From: a virus
Length of the DNA stretch: 42,584 bases
IMG/VR virus record: IMGVR_UViG_3300005468_000011
Location: 1-42,584 of that record
Direction: 5' to 3' (one strand)
Part shown: piece by piece, positions 22,431 through 31,706 of the stretch
Position numbering within the stretch: the stretch's first letter is position 1
Layout of the letters: every line of letters starts with the position of its first letter
Position numbers and translations under genes: made by a program
Notes under the pieces: generated by a model
The model's database searches: none
What the model was told of the DNA's origin: nothing
What the model saw: the letters and a program-made list of their open reading frames with translations, nothing else

Positions 22431-23212
22431 TTGACCTCATGACGAGAATCCAATCCAAGAATCTTTATACTCGGATGATTCATTCGGCCAATGAAACTTG
22501 TTATGGGGCTATTCTCAATCATTTTGAAATAGACGACGTTGGATTGCCGAAGTGCGCCGAAACGTATAACCGGCTCGGCCTTTTAAGCGCGTCCGATATC
22601 CTCTGTTTTGTTGAGGACGATGTCGAGTTCATATCGAAGGATTGGGACCGAATCACTAAGGATATTTTCGCTGAGTATGAATGTGACATTCTCGGGGTTG
22701 TCGGATCTACAAAATATAACGGAGGCGGATATTTTGACGCCGGCCGGGAATACTCTTTTGGACAAGTCGCTTGCAATAAGTCTAAGGAGGAGCCGGAGAC
22801 TTGGGTCCGGGTTCTTTCTGAATACTATCGGTACAAGAAAGTCCAAGTCATCGATGGGATGTTGATGTTTATGACGCGAGAAGCATTTCTCAAAGAGCCG
22901 TTCGACGAGAAAACCTTTGACGAACTCTTTTACTATGACGTTGATCGATGCCTCAAATCCGACAAAGTCGCCGTCACCTCTGATATCTTGGTCAAACATT
23001 CCAAACCCCCTGAGATGTACGGGGTCTACCCGCCGGCCATGAAGACCGTTCACCAATACGAGCCGATCCTTCTAGAGCGTCATGGTCTTGTTAAGAAGCC
23101 GCCAAAGGATCAGACTTGTTGCTTTGTTTCATTGGAGCGATTTAAGAAAGAAGGACAAACAGAATGTTTCAACGGTTTTGAAAGGAAATACAAATGCGTA
23201 TCAGCGGCATAG
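22427..23212 (+). CDS. Glycosyltransferase, GT-A type, 261 aa
   Basis: Residues 58-66 read ILCFVEDDV, the acidic nucleotide-sugar/metal site, followed by W73 and DILGVVGSTKYNGGGYFDAG, a pattern of the Glyco_tranf_2_5 family. The ATG at 22427 overlaps the methyltransferase stop, so an upstream start is rejected. It would add a sugar to a glycan, donor unknown, and lies in the carbohydrate cassette between head and tail genes. Confidence 0.75.
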   Translation: MIDLMTRIQSKNLYTRMIHSANETCYGAILNHFEIDDVGLPKCAETYNRLGLLSASDILCFVEDDVEFISKDWDRITKDIFAEYECDILGVVGSTKYNGGGYFDAGREYSFGQVACNKSKEEPETWVRVLSEYYRYKKVQVIDGMLMFMTREAFLKEPFDEKTFDELFYYDVDRCLKSDKVAVTSDILVKHSKPPEMYGVYPPAMKTVHQYEPILLERHGLVKKPPKDQTCCFVSLERFKKEGQTECFNGFERKYKCVSAA

Positions 23213-24030
23213 CTCCTGTTTTAAATGAGTGCCCATGGATCGGATATTCCATCCTTTCGTCGCTTGAGACGATGCATCAGTTTATCTATGCCTTGGATGA
23301 AGGCTCGGATGACGGGACTAAAGAGCTTCTGCATCACATCAAAGACAAGTACGCGCACGAGAAGTTGATCATTATCGACACGCCCAATTTCCATCCACAC
23401 GATACCAAAGCCTATAACGCGGCGTTCGACGTTTGCATTGAGAAAGCGACTGGGGACGCCGTGATGTTCTATCACCCGGACCAGGTGATCACTAATCCCG
23501 AAAGAATTCCAGAAATCAAGACCGGGCCGATGGCTTGGACGACTAACATGACGAGTTTCGCTGGAGATTTTCAGACCCAGATTACCAGGGGGAGGGCCAA
23601 GAAATGGAAGAACATCCATGCGAATCAATTTGGACTGATGTACCGTGGGGCGTATGGATCTCAGAACGAGGATTTCTATCATGCGGATATAACGGGAAAT
23701 ACGTACTCGCACTATGGCGAAGACTTATTGAAATATCCCTACGAGGTAGCGGATTCTCAGATCGAAATTAATCATTATTGCGAACTCAAGAGTTATAAGC
23801 GCCGTCTGGAAAAGATGAAGCTTTGCATCCAGACCCAAAACCCGAAAGCTACTCCGGACTGGATTGAAACCCTTTCCACGAATCATCCGAGAGTCACCCT
23901 AGAACCTTCTGAAAAGATGTTTGGTGAGTTTGAGTTCGCCAAAACAGAAGCGCCAGTCCCGGAAGTGTTTTCCAAGTACAAAGAGGAATTCGAGCAATTT
24001 ACTAAGGAGGTAGTTCTCAATGGCATTTAA
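23194..24030 (+). CDS. Glycosyltransferase, GT2-like, 278 aa
   Basis: The N-terminal MRISGIAPVLNECPWIGYSI and D35-EGSDDGT42 match the nucleotide-binding strand of GT2 enzymes. The usual DxD is replaced by H94-P-D96, so metal binding may be altered. AAGGA seven bases upstream fixes the start, which overlaps the preceding gene by 19 bases. Sugar and acceptor are unknown. Confidence 0.7.
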   Translation: MRISGIAPVLNECPWIGYSILSSLETMHQFIYALDEGSDDGTKELLHHIKDKYAHEKLIIIDTPNFHPHDTKAYNAAFDVCIEKATGDAVMFYHPDQVITNPERIPEIKTGPMAWTTNMTSFAGDFQTQITRGRAKKWKNIHANQFGLMYRGAYGSQNEDFYHADITGNTYSHYGEDLLKYPYEVADSQIEINHYCELKSYKRRLEKMKLCIQTQNPKATPDWIETLSTNHPRVTLEPSEKMFGEFEFAKTEAPVPEVFSKYKEEFEQFTKEVVLNGI

Positions 24031-24250
24031 AGTCACGATCACAAACGTCGTAAACGACGGCACAAACCTGTTCGTCTCGGCCAATATCTATGACGGCGGC
24101 GAAAAGACAATGGGGCCCATTACGCCGGTCTTTCCGGCCAGTGCGTCGGCAGCGGATGTCACGGCTTATTTCCAGACGGTGGCGAACAATGCTCCAACAC
24201 TTAGCCGGGATTTGGCAAGTCTCATTAATGCAGTTGTGACAGGAGTCTAA
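24020..24250 (+). CDS. Hypothetical small protein, 76 aa
   Basis: A neutral, Ala/Thr/Val-rich protein predicted to be beta strand followed by helix. AAGGAGG lies eight bases before the ATG, among the best ribosome sites here, so high expression is likely. It sits between glycosyltransferase genes, but composition suggests a virion part such as a decoration protein. Not proven. Confidence 0.6.
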   Translation: MAFKVTITNVVNDGTNLFVSANIYDGGEKTMGPITPVFPASASAADVTAYFQTVANNAPTLSRDLASLINAVVTGV

Positions 24251-24251
24251 T

Positions 24252-24530
24252 ATGAAACGAACGTTAGCGGCACTCTTTCTGATCTTTGGATTCTTTGAGG
24301 TGACATGCCTTATGGCGGCGACGTACCAACCACAAAAATTGGGGTACGTGGACATCGCCATTTCATCCGCGCCAGTAGCCTCCATTACCCGATCAACGGC
24401 TTCAGCCGTCGGAACGATGCGCTGGTGTACTGATTGTATCACCAATGGCGGAGTCGGGACCTTGTGTATTTCGACAGGGACAACGGCCTGGAACCAATTC
24501 ATCCTATCGACGGGGACGGTTTGCAAATGA
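24252..24530 (+). CDS. Signal-peptide protein resembling tail-surface proteins, 92 aa
   Basis: A Sec signal peptide is evident: KRTLAALFLIFGFFEVTCLMA with cleavage near MAA. The mature part has AVGTMRWCTDC and GTLCISTGTTAW, a pattern seen in phage tail or fibre C-terminal modules. Two Cys pairs may form disulfides. The next glycosyltransferase gene overlaps its stop by ATGA. Confidence 0.65.
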   Translation: MKRTLAALFLIFGFFEVTCLMAATYQPQKLGYVDIAISSAPVASITRSTASAVGTMRWCTDCITNGGVGTLCISTGTTAWNQFILSTGTVCK

Positions 24531-26002
24531 GTAAAGAGCCTGTATTTTCGTTTGTTATTCCGGTCTATCAGAAGCCGGCGGAGATCTTTGAGCGATGTCT
24601 TGCCAGTCTCTTTGACCAGACGCTAAAGGAAATTGAGGTTATTGCCATATTTGATGGCCCGGATAAAGAACTTCAAGAAGTGGCGTCAAAATTCCCGAAG
24701 GTTCAATCGCATGTGATTGAACATGGCGGGGCTCCAAAGGCGCGGAACTACGGGACCTCTTTAGCCAAAGGGAAATACGTTGTCTGCTGGGATGCCGATT
24801 GTCAGGGGAAACCCGAGATGGCGACCCGATGGCTACAAGAGTTTGAGGCGACCGGGGCGGATTTCGTCTATTCGGGTTATGAGTTCTCCCAGGAAAGGGG
24901 CGGATATCCTTCCGAGCAGTTTGACCCTTACAGCCTTACATGCGGGAATTACATTTCCACGATGTTTCCGATCCTTCGAGAGAAAGCTCCTAAATGGGAT
25001 GAATCGTTAAAATGCGGCCAGGATTGGGATTTCTGGCTAACAGCCGTAGAGAACGGTTGCAAAGGGGTTTGGATCGAAGGTTCCGGATGGATTACGGAAC
25101 CTTCTTTCGGCTCCATTTCTGATATAGGATGGAGCCCGGAAAGACGGGCCGAGACAATTCGAATCGTTAAAGAGAAACACGGTATTCCTGAAAGGGAAAT
25201 CGCCGTCGGATCATTCCGCCATTTCTTTAAGGCTCTCCACATCGCCAAGTTGACACAGGGCGACATCTTAAAGAATCGCGGGGAAGACCTTTCCAAGTAC
25301 AAGATGATTTTTAACCTCGGGATGGGCGATTACGTACGGTTCCGGGGAGCGAGTAAGGATTGCGTCAAGATCCATTACTGGATGCCTTGGGACATCGATT
25401 GCATGTACGCGATCGCCTTTAAGACGGCCAGGGAAACAATTGCCCACATCAATACGGAAGTGACACACAACTTCTGTAACGAGATTACCTCGAAGAAGCG
25501 CTTAGAAGATCTTGGGATTAAAGCGGAAGTTCTTCCGCTTCCCACTGAGATTGATGGTTTAGAGGAAACGCTGCCGGACAAGTTCAAAGTATTGGTCGAT
25601 TGCGACAAGGCTTATCGGCCCATTCTTGTGGATCTTCCGAAGGCGCTCCCTCATATCCCAATCGATTTCGTCGATACGATGGGAAACGTTGCATCCATCC
25701 CGGAATATTCGCTTCTTCTGAGCTTCTACGAAAACCCTGGAGTAGATGAATCCATGCGCCGGTTCCTCTTGCATGGTCGGAACTTGATATCTAACGTCCA
25801 GGCTCCTTTCTGCGGGTACGTGGACATGGGACTCAAACATGTGGATTTTAAGAACGAGATGATCAACCGGATCATGGACGCCAGGGATCTCGGTTTTAAC
25901 AAAAAGGCCCAGGACTACTACAAGAATTTGGTTGATCCAAAGAAGTTCGTTGAAAAGTTGAACAGTCTTTTACCACAACCCGCAATGGAGGTAGTTTCGT
26001 GA
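24527..26002 (+). CDS. Two-domain glycosyltransferase, GT2 N-terminus, 491 aa
   Basis: Residues 1-220 form a GT2 domain: FSFVIPVYQKP, FDGPDKE and the D89-A-D91 metal site. The C-terminal 250 residues (from about FFKALHIAKL) may be a second glycosyltransferase-like or acceptor domain with no clear match. The ATG at 24527 overlaps the upstream stop; an earlier in-frame ATG is rejected. The stop overlaps the next GTG. Confidence 0.75.
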   Translation: MSKEPVFSFVIPVYQKPAEIFERCLASLFDQTLKEIEVIAIFDGPDKELQEVASKFPKVQSHVIEHGGAPKARNYGTSLAKGKYVVCWDADCQGKPEMATRWLQEFEATGADFVYSGYEFSQERGGYPSEQFDPYSLTCGNYISTMFPILREKAPKWDESLKCGQDWDFWLTAVENGCKGVWIEGSGWITEPSFGSISDIGWSPERRAETIRIVKEKHGIPEREIAVGSFRHFFKALHIAKLTQGDILKNRGEDLSKYKMIFNLGMGDYVRFRGASKDCVKIHYWMPWDIDCMYAIAFKTARETIAHINTEVTHNFCNEITSKKRLEDLGIKAEVLPLPTEIDGLEETLPDKFKVLVDCDKAYRPILVDLPKALPHIPIDFVDTMGNVASIPEYSLLLSFYENPGVDESMRRFLLHGRNLISNVQAPFCGYVDMGLKHVDFKNEMINRIMDARDLGFNKKAQDYYKNLVDPKKFVEKLNSLLPQPAMEVVS

Positions 26003-26700
26003 CGCCAAGAGCAACCTTTGTCATTCCTGCCTATAACGCCCAAGCCTGGATTGGAGACACACTTCAGTCCTGTTTAGATCAGACGGTTAAGCAAATCGAA
26101 ATCATTGTCGTCAACGATGGCTCAAAGGACCATACGCGGGAAATCGTTGATGCGATGAGGATAGAAGACAGCCGGATCAGGGCTGTTCATCTGACGCAAA
26201 ATGTCGGTCGATCGGAAGCCCGAAACATCGGGAATAAAGAGGCTCAGTCAGACATCATTTGCGTCCTGGATTCCGACGATAAGGCTTGTCGGAATAGGGT
26301 CAAAGATACGTTGGCTTGTTTCGAACTGAAGAAGCCCGATCTTGTATATGGCGGCTTTATCCTGATCGACACGTTCGGAAATATGGAAAAGCGGTTTGCT
26401 CCCGAACCATTTACCCGCGAAGCCTCGATCAAGTACAAGACCCATCACATTTGCCATTCGACAGTAGCCTACCGCAAGGGCCTGACCATGAATGTTCAGT
26501 ATGAGGCCGGCGACTATTCCAAGCTGGGAATCGATGATTGGAAGTTCATCTGGGACGCTCACGTAAAAGGCTACAAGTTCGCTTACGTTAAAAGCCCGCT
26601 CTGCTATTACCGGCGGGTTGACGGGACGATCACCTATACGCGGGATGAGAACGAAGTGGACAAGGTGAAGTCGGCCTTCCTGGAAAAAGCGTTTGTCTAG
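25999..26700 (+). CDS. GT2-family glycosyltransferase, 233 aa
   Basis: A textbook GT2 sequence: F7-VIPAYNA, V38-NDGS42, and the donor/metal site D91-S-D-D94, then DLVYGGF and the acceptor region IDDWKFIWDAHVKGYKF. GTG start with GGAGG seven bases upstream. It transfers a sugar from a nucleotide donor. It lies between two other glycosyltransferase genes with overlaps on both sides. Confidence 0.85.
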   Translation: MTPRATFVIPAYNAQAWIGDTLQSCLDQTVKQIEIIVVNDGSKDHTREIVDAMRIEDSRIRAVHLTQNVGRSEARNIGNKEAQSDIICVLDSDDKACRNRVKDTLACFELKKPDLVYGGFILIDTFGNMEKRFAPEPFTREASIKYKTHHICHSTVAYRKGLTMNVQYEAGDYSKLGIDDWKFIWDAHVKGYKFAYVKSPLCYYRRVDGTITYTRDENEVDKVKSAFLEKAFV

Positions 26701-27880
26701 GCCAATTCGCATCGCCATGATTCCTACCGCTAATGGCGGGGTCAATTACTACCGGATGGCCACTTGGGCCTTCCAGATGCGGAAGTACCGAAATGTCGAG
26801 GTAGCCGTCTTTGAGTTCTCTTATGGAATGAACGAACCGCATCCCTGGCAAAAGGGATTCTTTGCCAATCCGGATATCCGCTTCAGGATCGACAAGCTCT
26901 GCGAGGTTGCCGACATCGTTCTCTGGGGTCCGGTCCAGTACACCCACACTTACGAATTCTTTACGGAGATGAAGAATAAGCATGGGAAACTGACATTGAT
27001 CGACATGGACGATAATTACGTGGATGTCCCGGAATGGAACGAGGCGTTTCATTCCTATGGCCCGAACTCTTTTCATCGCCGGATTGCCCTTCAAACCCTC
27101 CAAATGGCCGATGGGGTGATCGTTTCAACCCCGCACTTGAAAGAGCTTTACGGCAAGCTTAATGACAACATTCATGTGATCCAGAACTCCCTTGATTTTA
27201 AGGGTGATTCCACGTTTATCGGATGGGATAAGGTTTCGCCCAAGAAGCATAAGGGGCTGAGGATCGGATGGATTGGCGGCCGGAGCCATTTCTTTGACTT
27301 AGCCATGATTGCGCCGGCGCTTCGAAACGTTTTGCTCCGTCATCCGGAAGTTCAGCTTTCTTTCATCAACTCAGCCTTTAAAACAAGCTATGAGGCTCTA
27401 AAGAAACCATACCCGTTCGAAGGACTCAAAAATGTCTATTTGGCTGATCGAAGCGTTCCTATCAATCGCTATGCTCGGTTTTACGGCCATTTCGGTTTTG
27501 ATATTGCTCTGGCTCCTCTTGTCGATTGCAATTTTAATCGCTCGAAGTCGAACCTCCGGTGGCTAGAAGCCTCTGCGATGGGACTTCCTTGCGTAGGGAC
27601 AGACATCTCGCATTTCAGTCAAACCGTCAGACATGGCGATGACGGGTTTCTAATCAAGCCCAACGATCTTCCCCAATGGGAAGTGGCGCTTGAACTGTTG
27701 ATTAAGGACCAAGCCTATCGGGAAGCTATTGGCCGCGCAGCCGGCAAGCGCGTCCGCAAAGATTTCAACGTCAAGAGAAACGCCGCCACCTATTTTAGGC
27801 TCCTCAAAACACTTCTCAACACCACTGTAATGGGCCAGGAAGAAGAGGTTCTTCGGCCGCAACTATCGGAGGTAGCATGA
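26693..27880 (+). CDS. GT4-like glycosyltransferase (GT-B), 395 aa
   Basis: The C-terminal Rossmann half shows G192-WIGG196 and L291-E-ASAMGLP299, in which the Glu and the GLP turn contact the nucleotide sugar. The N-terminal half has the acceptor-domain pattern MIPTANGGVNYYRM. A TTG start at 26693 overlaps the previous gene; the first ATG is nine codons in and is the alternative. The stop overlaps the tail adaptor gene by ATGA, so the sugar cassette is in the same transcript as virion genes. Confidence 0.8.
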   Translation: MSRPIRIAMIPTANGGVNYYRMATWAFQMRKYRNVEVAVFEFSYGMNEPHPWQKGFFANPDIRFRIDKLCEVADIVLWGPVQYTHTYEFFTEMKNKHGKLTLIDMDDNYVDVPEWNEAFHSYGPNSFHRRIALQTLQMADGVIVSTPHLKELYGKLNDNIHVIQNSLDFKGDSTFIGWDKVSPKKHKGLRIGWIGGRSHFFDLAMIAPALRNVLLRHPEVQLSFINSAFKTSYEALKKPYPFEGLKNVYLADRSVPINRYARFYGHFGFDIALAPLVDCNFNRSKSNLRWLEASAMGLPCVGTDISHFSQTVRHGDDGFLIKPNDLPQWEVALELLIKDQAYREAIGRAAGKRVRKDFNVKRNAATYFRLLKTLLNTTVMGQEEEVLRPQLSEVA

Positions 27881-28584
27881 CTCGAGCTGATCTTGAATCC
27901 TTAATTGGCGATTTAACGAGCGATCCCAGTCACGACCGATATACGACTTCCCAGATCGATACTGAACTCGATAACACTCAAAATCAATGGAATACCGAAG
28001 CCAAGATCATCAAGGATACGGCGACGTTAACCGTTGTTGCCGGAACTCGCCAGTATGCGATCTCTAGCCTGGGCGGGGTTCCGATCTCATTTCCAAGGGC
28101 AACGCATAAAGGCATCCCGCTCCAGAAAAGGGATAAGACTTATTTTGACTTGTATGCGGGTTCCGGGGTGGATTGGACGACATTAAACGGGACGCCAACC
28201 GATTTCTTGATTGAGGCAAACGATCCGGCCATTCAATACATAACAGTTTTCCCAAACCCTGGAAGTGCCGATATCGGGGCGAATCTTGTCATTGAATTTA
28301 TCCTGGCGCATACCTCTATGGCTAACTCTGGAGATACGCCTTTTAACGCCAGCCCCGAAACGGCTCCCTACCATTTCGGGTTGGCGTATTCTGTAGCGGC
28401 AAGGCTCCTCTTGCGCGATCCAAGCCCCCAGAATGAGGCCAAGGTTGAACCTTACAGAAGCGTTTCAGATCGAGCCTTAGCCGATCTCATTACCGTCTTT
28501 AAAGCTCTTGAGAAAGCCGAACCTTTGCGCCTTCGTTCCAATTACGTTCCCGTTGGCAGACAGGTCAGCAATTGGCGAAACTAA
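27877..28584 (+). CDS. Head-tail adaptor / tubular-A-type protein, 235 aa
   Basis: The start, TRADLESLIGDLTSDPSHDRYTTSQID, and a middle beta region with DFLIEANDPAIQYITVFPNP fit podovirus neck adaptors that sit below the portal. Its place before the tail hub gene agrees. ATGA overlap with the glycosyltransferase upstream. Confidence 0.7.
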   Translation: MTRADLESLIGDLTSDPSHDRYTTSQIDTELDNTQNQWNTEAKIIKDTATLTVVAGTRQYAISSLGGVPISFPRATHKGIPLQKRDKTYFDLYAGSGVDWTTLNGTPTDFLIEANDPAIQYITVFPNPGSADIGANLVIEFILAHTSMANSGDTPFNASPETAPYHFGLAYSVAARLLLRDPSPQNEAKVEPYRSVSDRALADLITVFKALEKAEPLRLRSNYVPVGRQVSNWRN

Positions 28585-31028
28585 GACTCAGCCTTGTTTT
28601 CGTAGCCCTCCTATCGGGTTGGTCATTTAGTGATCAGGTAGCCTCTACTTCTTTTAAAGGCATAAACAATAACGAGAATTCCGCAATCATCGGTCCTGAA
28701 TACGCTCAGGATCTTCTCAATGTAGACGTTACTCCCGGCGGGAAATCCATTAAGAAGCGTTCCGGATATGGAGTCTATAAAGCCCTTGGAACCGCACAAG
28801 CAATGCACGGCGGGTATCACTTCTTCGATTCTACGGGGAATGATGTCCAGGTTTGGGGGTCATCTACGAGTCTGTATGGAATCGTGGCTGGCGCAACTCC
28901 CACACAACTGATTTCTTCTGCAACGCTAAATTCCACATGGGATTGCGCCGATACGCAAGGATCTGCCTATTGCGTTAACTCTAATCGCAACGCTTTTGTT
29001 AAGACCAATGGCGCGACGATGTCATGGTATGCGACTCCTTTGGGAACGATGGTGGAGGCAACGCCAGATAGGATTGTCGTTGCTGGTGTAGCAGGAACGC
29101 TAAATACGCTCTATATCTCGCAGTCCAATACCTTCACGAATTTCACGACAGGCGTTAACAATACCGATGCTTTTACGGAAGTAATCGCCTCGCCAGGATC
29201 GAAGCTTTATCACATTCGTTGGGGGTGTGGAAAGCTTCTTTGGTGGAAGGATCAATCTTTTGGCTACTTCGATTTTGACAACCAATATGTAGCTCAAGTA
29301 AAAACGGTCTCAGACAGCATCGGAACCTTTGACAATACCTCTGCCATTGATCCAGGAGGCCGTGTCTGGTTTAGAGGTCAGGATGGCCATGTATGGATGT
29401 ACGATTGCTCATTTTTGACAAAGCAAAGCATTGATATCACACCGAATATTCAAGCCTCCGGGAATCGTGTCCTAAATTCATGGCAACAAACGACTGACTC
29501 TGATTTTGGCAATGGGGATTTAAATACTGTCAGCACAGCTCCGGCAATTGGAAATGTATATCTGGATTATTCTTCTACAACGGCGAGACAATCAACGACA
29601 TGGAGTACAGGAACCACGGGATGGACTGGTGCAAGTAATTTCTTATTCCAAAATGGCGACAGCATTGCTTACCTTGGCAACACTTATCACTGGCTTCATA
29701 GAGGCAATACCTCGATTAATGGCCGCTGGCAAACCTCGTATACAATCCCGAGCGGGCCAGGACTGAGTAATGGAAGTCTTTTTCGGATGTATTTTATGGC
29801 CAATATTCCTCCCGTTGATGCCAGCCAGGCGGATTTTTCCAATGGCTACTGCGTACAAGTTTATTATCCAGCGGGGACAACCACCGGAACTATTTCATTA
29901 ATCAGAAAAGACGATACCGTAAGAGAGGGGGGGACCACTCTTGTCAGCAGCACCTTCACATTTAGCGTCAATAGCGATACAGACCATCCGCTTTGGGTTT
30001 CCCATTTTCCAAATGGGTTAATGGTTGTTAATAAAGATGGAGTCAATGTTCTTAGTGCAACCGACATTACATATTCTACTGGAACATATTTCGGATTTTA
30101 TGCAAGGACAGATACCAACCGTTCCGTTTATTTTGTAAACGCCGCCACGATCTATATCCCAGCAGATGCCATAACCGGAGTATTCCGATCTGCTGTCAAG
30201 AATGCCCCTAATCTTACAGGATGGTCAACTTTAACAATTAACTCAGCGAATAATGGCGGGTCTCAAGTATTTTCCATGCGATCATCGACCAACATTTTTA
30301 CCGTAAATACGACAACGATACCCTGGACATCTCAAACCTCCGGAAGTCTCGTAACGATTTCAACAGGAACTTATTTCCAATTTCAGGACACCATGACCGT
30401 AACATTGAGTACTCAAGCCCCCAACCTTAGCGATTTTACGGTCAATTGGTTCGAGGGAGCGGCTTCCGATCAATCCTATATGATCTATTTCGACAATGCG
30501 ATTTGGGAGTCTGTTGCATTTGGCGGAGGACAATCAACCAACAACTACATCTTTAAATATGACCTGATTAACGAGGGTTGGACACTCTATAACTTTGGTG
30601 CTGGAGGTCTTCTTGTCCAATCCAATGTTCTCTATTTTGGCGACACTTCTGCGGGAAATGTTTTCAATTACGGTACCGTGACGGCGGACAATGGGTCAGC
30701 GATAAATGCCTACTTCAAGTCAAAAGATTTTGTCGGTCCAGATCCATTTCTCCAAAATCAATTAACGCAAGTCGATACGTTTGCAAAAAAGAACGCCGGA
30801 AGCACCTTAACTGCAACCTATACCGTTGATACCTCAACGGCGACAAGCTATTCGGTTTCGCTGACGAATGCTACTCAAAACATTGTTCAAAGCCGAAAAC
30901 TTCTTCCCTCCGGCAAGAACGGCTACGTGTTCAATATCCAATACGGCGACAATTCGACCTCAAGCGCCTGGGAACTCTTCGGATACCGGATCGGATTTAT
31001 TCAGCAAGCCTATAGGCCATCGCAATGA
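28572..31028 (+). CDS. Tail hub / tubular-B-like protein with signal peptide, 818 aa
   Basis: A beta-rich protein whose early region FKGINNNENSAIIG, AQDLLNVDVTPGG and KKRSGYG is typical of podovirus tail tube hubs. The TTG start overlaps the previous gene. Unusually the N-terminus (LRLSLVFVALLSGWSFS) is a Sec signal peptide, and no later start avoids it. The C-terminal half is Ser/Thr/Asn-rich and beta-stranded, so it may bind the host surface. Whether it is exported is not known. Confidence 0.7.
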   Translation: MAKLRLSLVFVALLSGWSFSDQVASTSFKGINNNENSAIIGPEYAQDLLNVDVTPGGKSIKKRSGYGVYKALGTAQAMHGGYHFFDSTGNDVQVWGSSTSLYGIVAGATPTQLISSATLNSTWDCADTQGSAYCVNSNRNAFVKTNGATMSWYATPLGTMVEATPDRIVVAGVAGTLNTLYISQSNTFTNFTTGVNNTDAFTEVIASPGSKLYHIRWGCGKLLWWKDQSFGYFDFDNQYVAQVKTVSDSIGTFDNTSAIDPGGRVWFRGQDGHVWMYDCSFLTKQSIDITPNIQASGNRVLNSWQQTTDSDFGNGDLNTVSTAPAIGNVYLDYSSTTARQSTTWSTGTTGWTGASNFLFQNGDSIAYLGNTYHWLHRGNTSINGRWQTSYTIPSGPGLSNGSLFRMYFMANIPPVDASQADFSNGYCVQVYYPAGTTTGTISLIRKDDTVREGGTTLVSSTFTFSVNSDTDHPLWVSHFPNGLMVVNKDGVNVLSATDITYSTGTYFGFYARTDTNRSVYFVNAATIYIPADAITGVFRSAVKNAPNLTGWSTLTINSANNGGSQVFSMRSSTNIFTVNTTTIPWTSQTSGSLVTISTGTYFQFQDTMTVTLSTQAPNLSDFTVNWFEGAASDQSYMIYFDNAIWESVAFGGGQSTNNYIFKYDLINEGWTLYNFGAGGLLVQSNVLYFGDTSAGNVFNYGTVTADNGSAINAYFKSKDFVGPDPFLQNQLTQVDTFAKKNAGSTLTATYTVDTSTATSYSVSLTNATQNIVQSRKLLPSGKNGYVFNIQYGDNSTSSAWELFGYRIGFIQQAYRPSQ

Positions 31029-31696
31029 GGAAACTCCTTTTAATCCTTCTTCTCGCATCGCCTTGTTTTGGCGCAGGCCCGAAACACAGCTTTCAAGATC
31101 CATTGATCAACGATGAATTGATAAACGTTTACAAGGACATCAAGAACCCGCAGATAAATTATACCTCGATTAGTTCTGCGACGATTAGCTCTGGGTCCAT
31201 AACTAACCTGACTGTCACTAACATAAATGGGTCAGCCTACACGGCTATTGTCGCAGGGCAACTCCCGGCAACGGCGACGAATGATAATGCGGCGGCTGGC
31301 AAGCTTGGCGAATACCTTTACAATTTTGTCGGTAATGTCCCAGCAACGAGCGGCGTATATATAGCGATATCGACGATAACATTGACGGCTGGCGATTGGG
31401 ATGTTAGCGCCAATTGCCTCATAGCTCCTGATGCCGGAACCGTTGTGTTTACCGTCGCTGTATGTTATGTGACGGCAACTCCTGGGAATAACACAACGGG
31501 TTTGATTCAGGGCGACAACGATGCGGAACCTACAATCAACAATGCAAATAACGGCAATGCAAATATAACAGGGGCTATTCCGGCTGTACGGGTATCCGTA
31601 GCTGGATCGACGCCCTACTATTTAAAAATACGCGCTAATTGGACTACGTCAACCGTAAGCATTTACGGAAGGATTTCAGCCCGACGAGTCCGATGA
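31025..31696 (+). CDS. Tail fibre-like protein with Sec signal peptide, 223 aa
   Basis: KLLLILLLASPCFGA is a clear signal peptide. Then come FQDPLINDELINVYKDI, a repetitive TSISSATISSGSITNLTVT stretch, and a C-terminal domain with LTAGDWDVSANCL and a final YGRISARRVR, which matches the receptor-side domain of many phage fibres. ATGA overlaps the hub gene. A fibre with an export signal is unexpected. Confidence 0.75.
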   Translation: MRKLLLILLLASPCFGAGPKHSFQDPLINDELINVYKDIKNPQINYTSISSATISSGSITNLTVTNINGSAYTAIVAGQLPATATNDNAAAGKLGEYLYNFVGNVPATSGVYIAISTITLTAGDWDVSANCLIAPDAGTVVFTVAVCYVTATPGNNTTGLIQGDNDAEPTINNANNGNANITGAIPAVRVSVAGSTPYYLKIRANWTTSTVSIYGRISARRVR

Positions 31697-31706
31697 GGAG
31701 AAAATT

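Noticed and set aside
31360-31369. TATAGCGATA half-site identical to half of the 3108-3129 palindrome
   Set aside because: It is a single half-site inside the fibre gene and is explained by the coding sequence.
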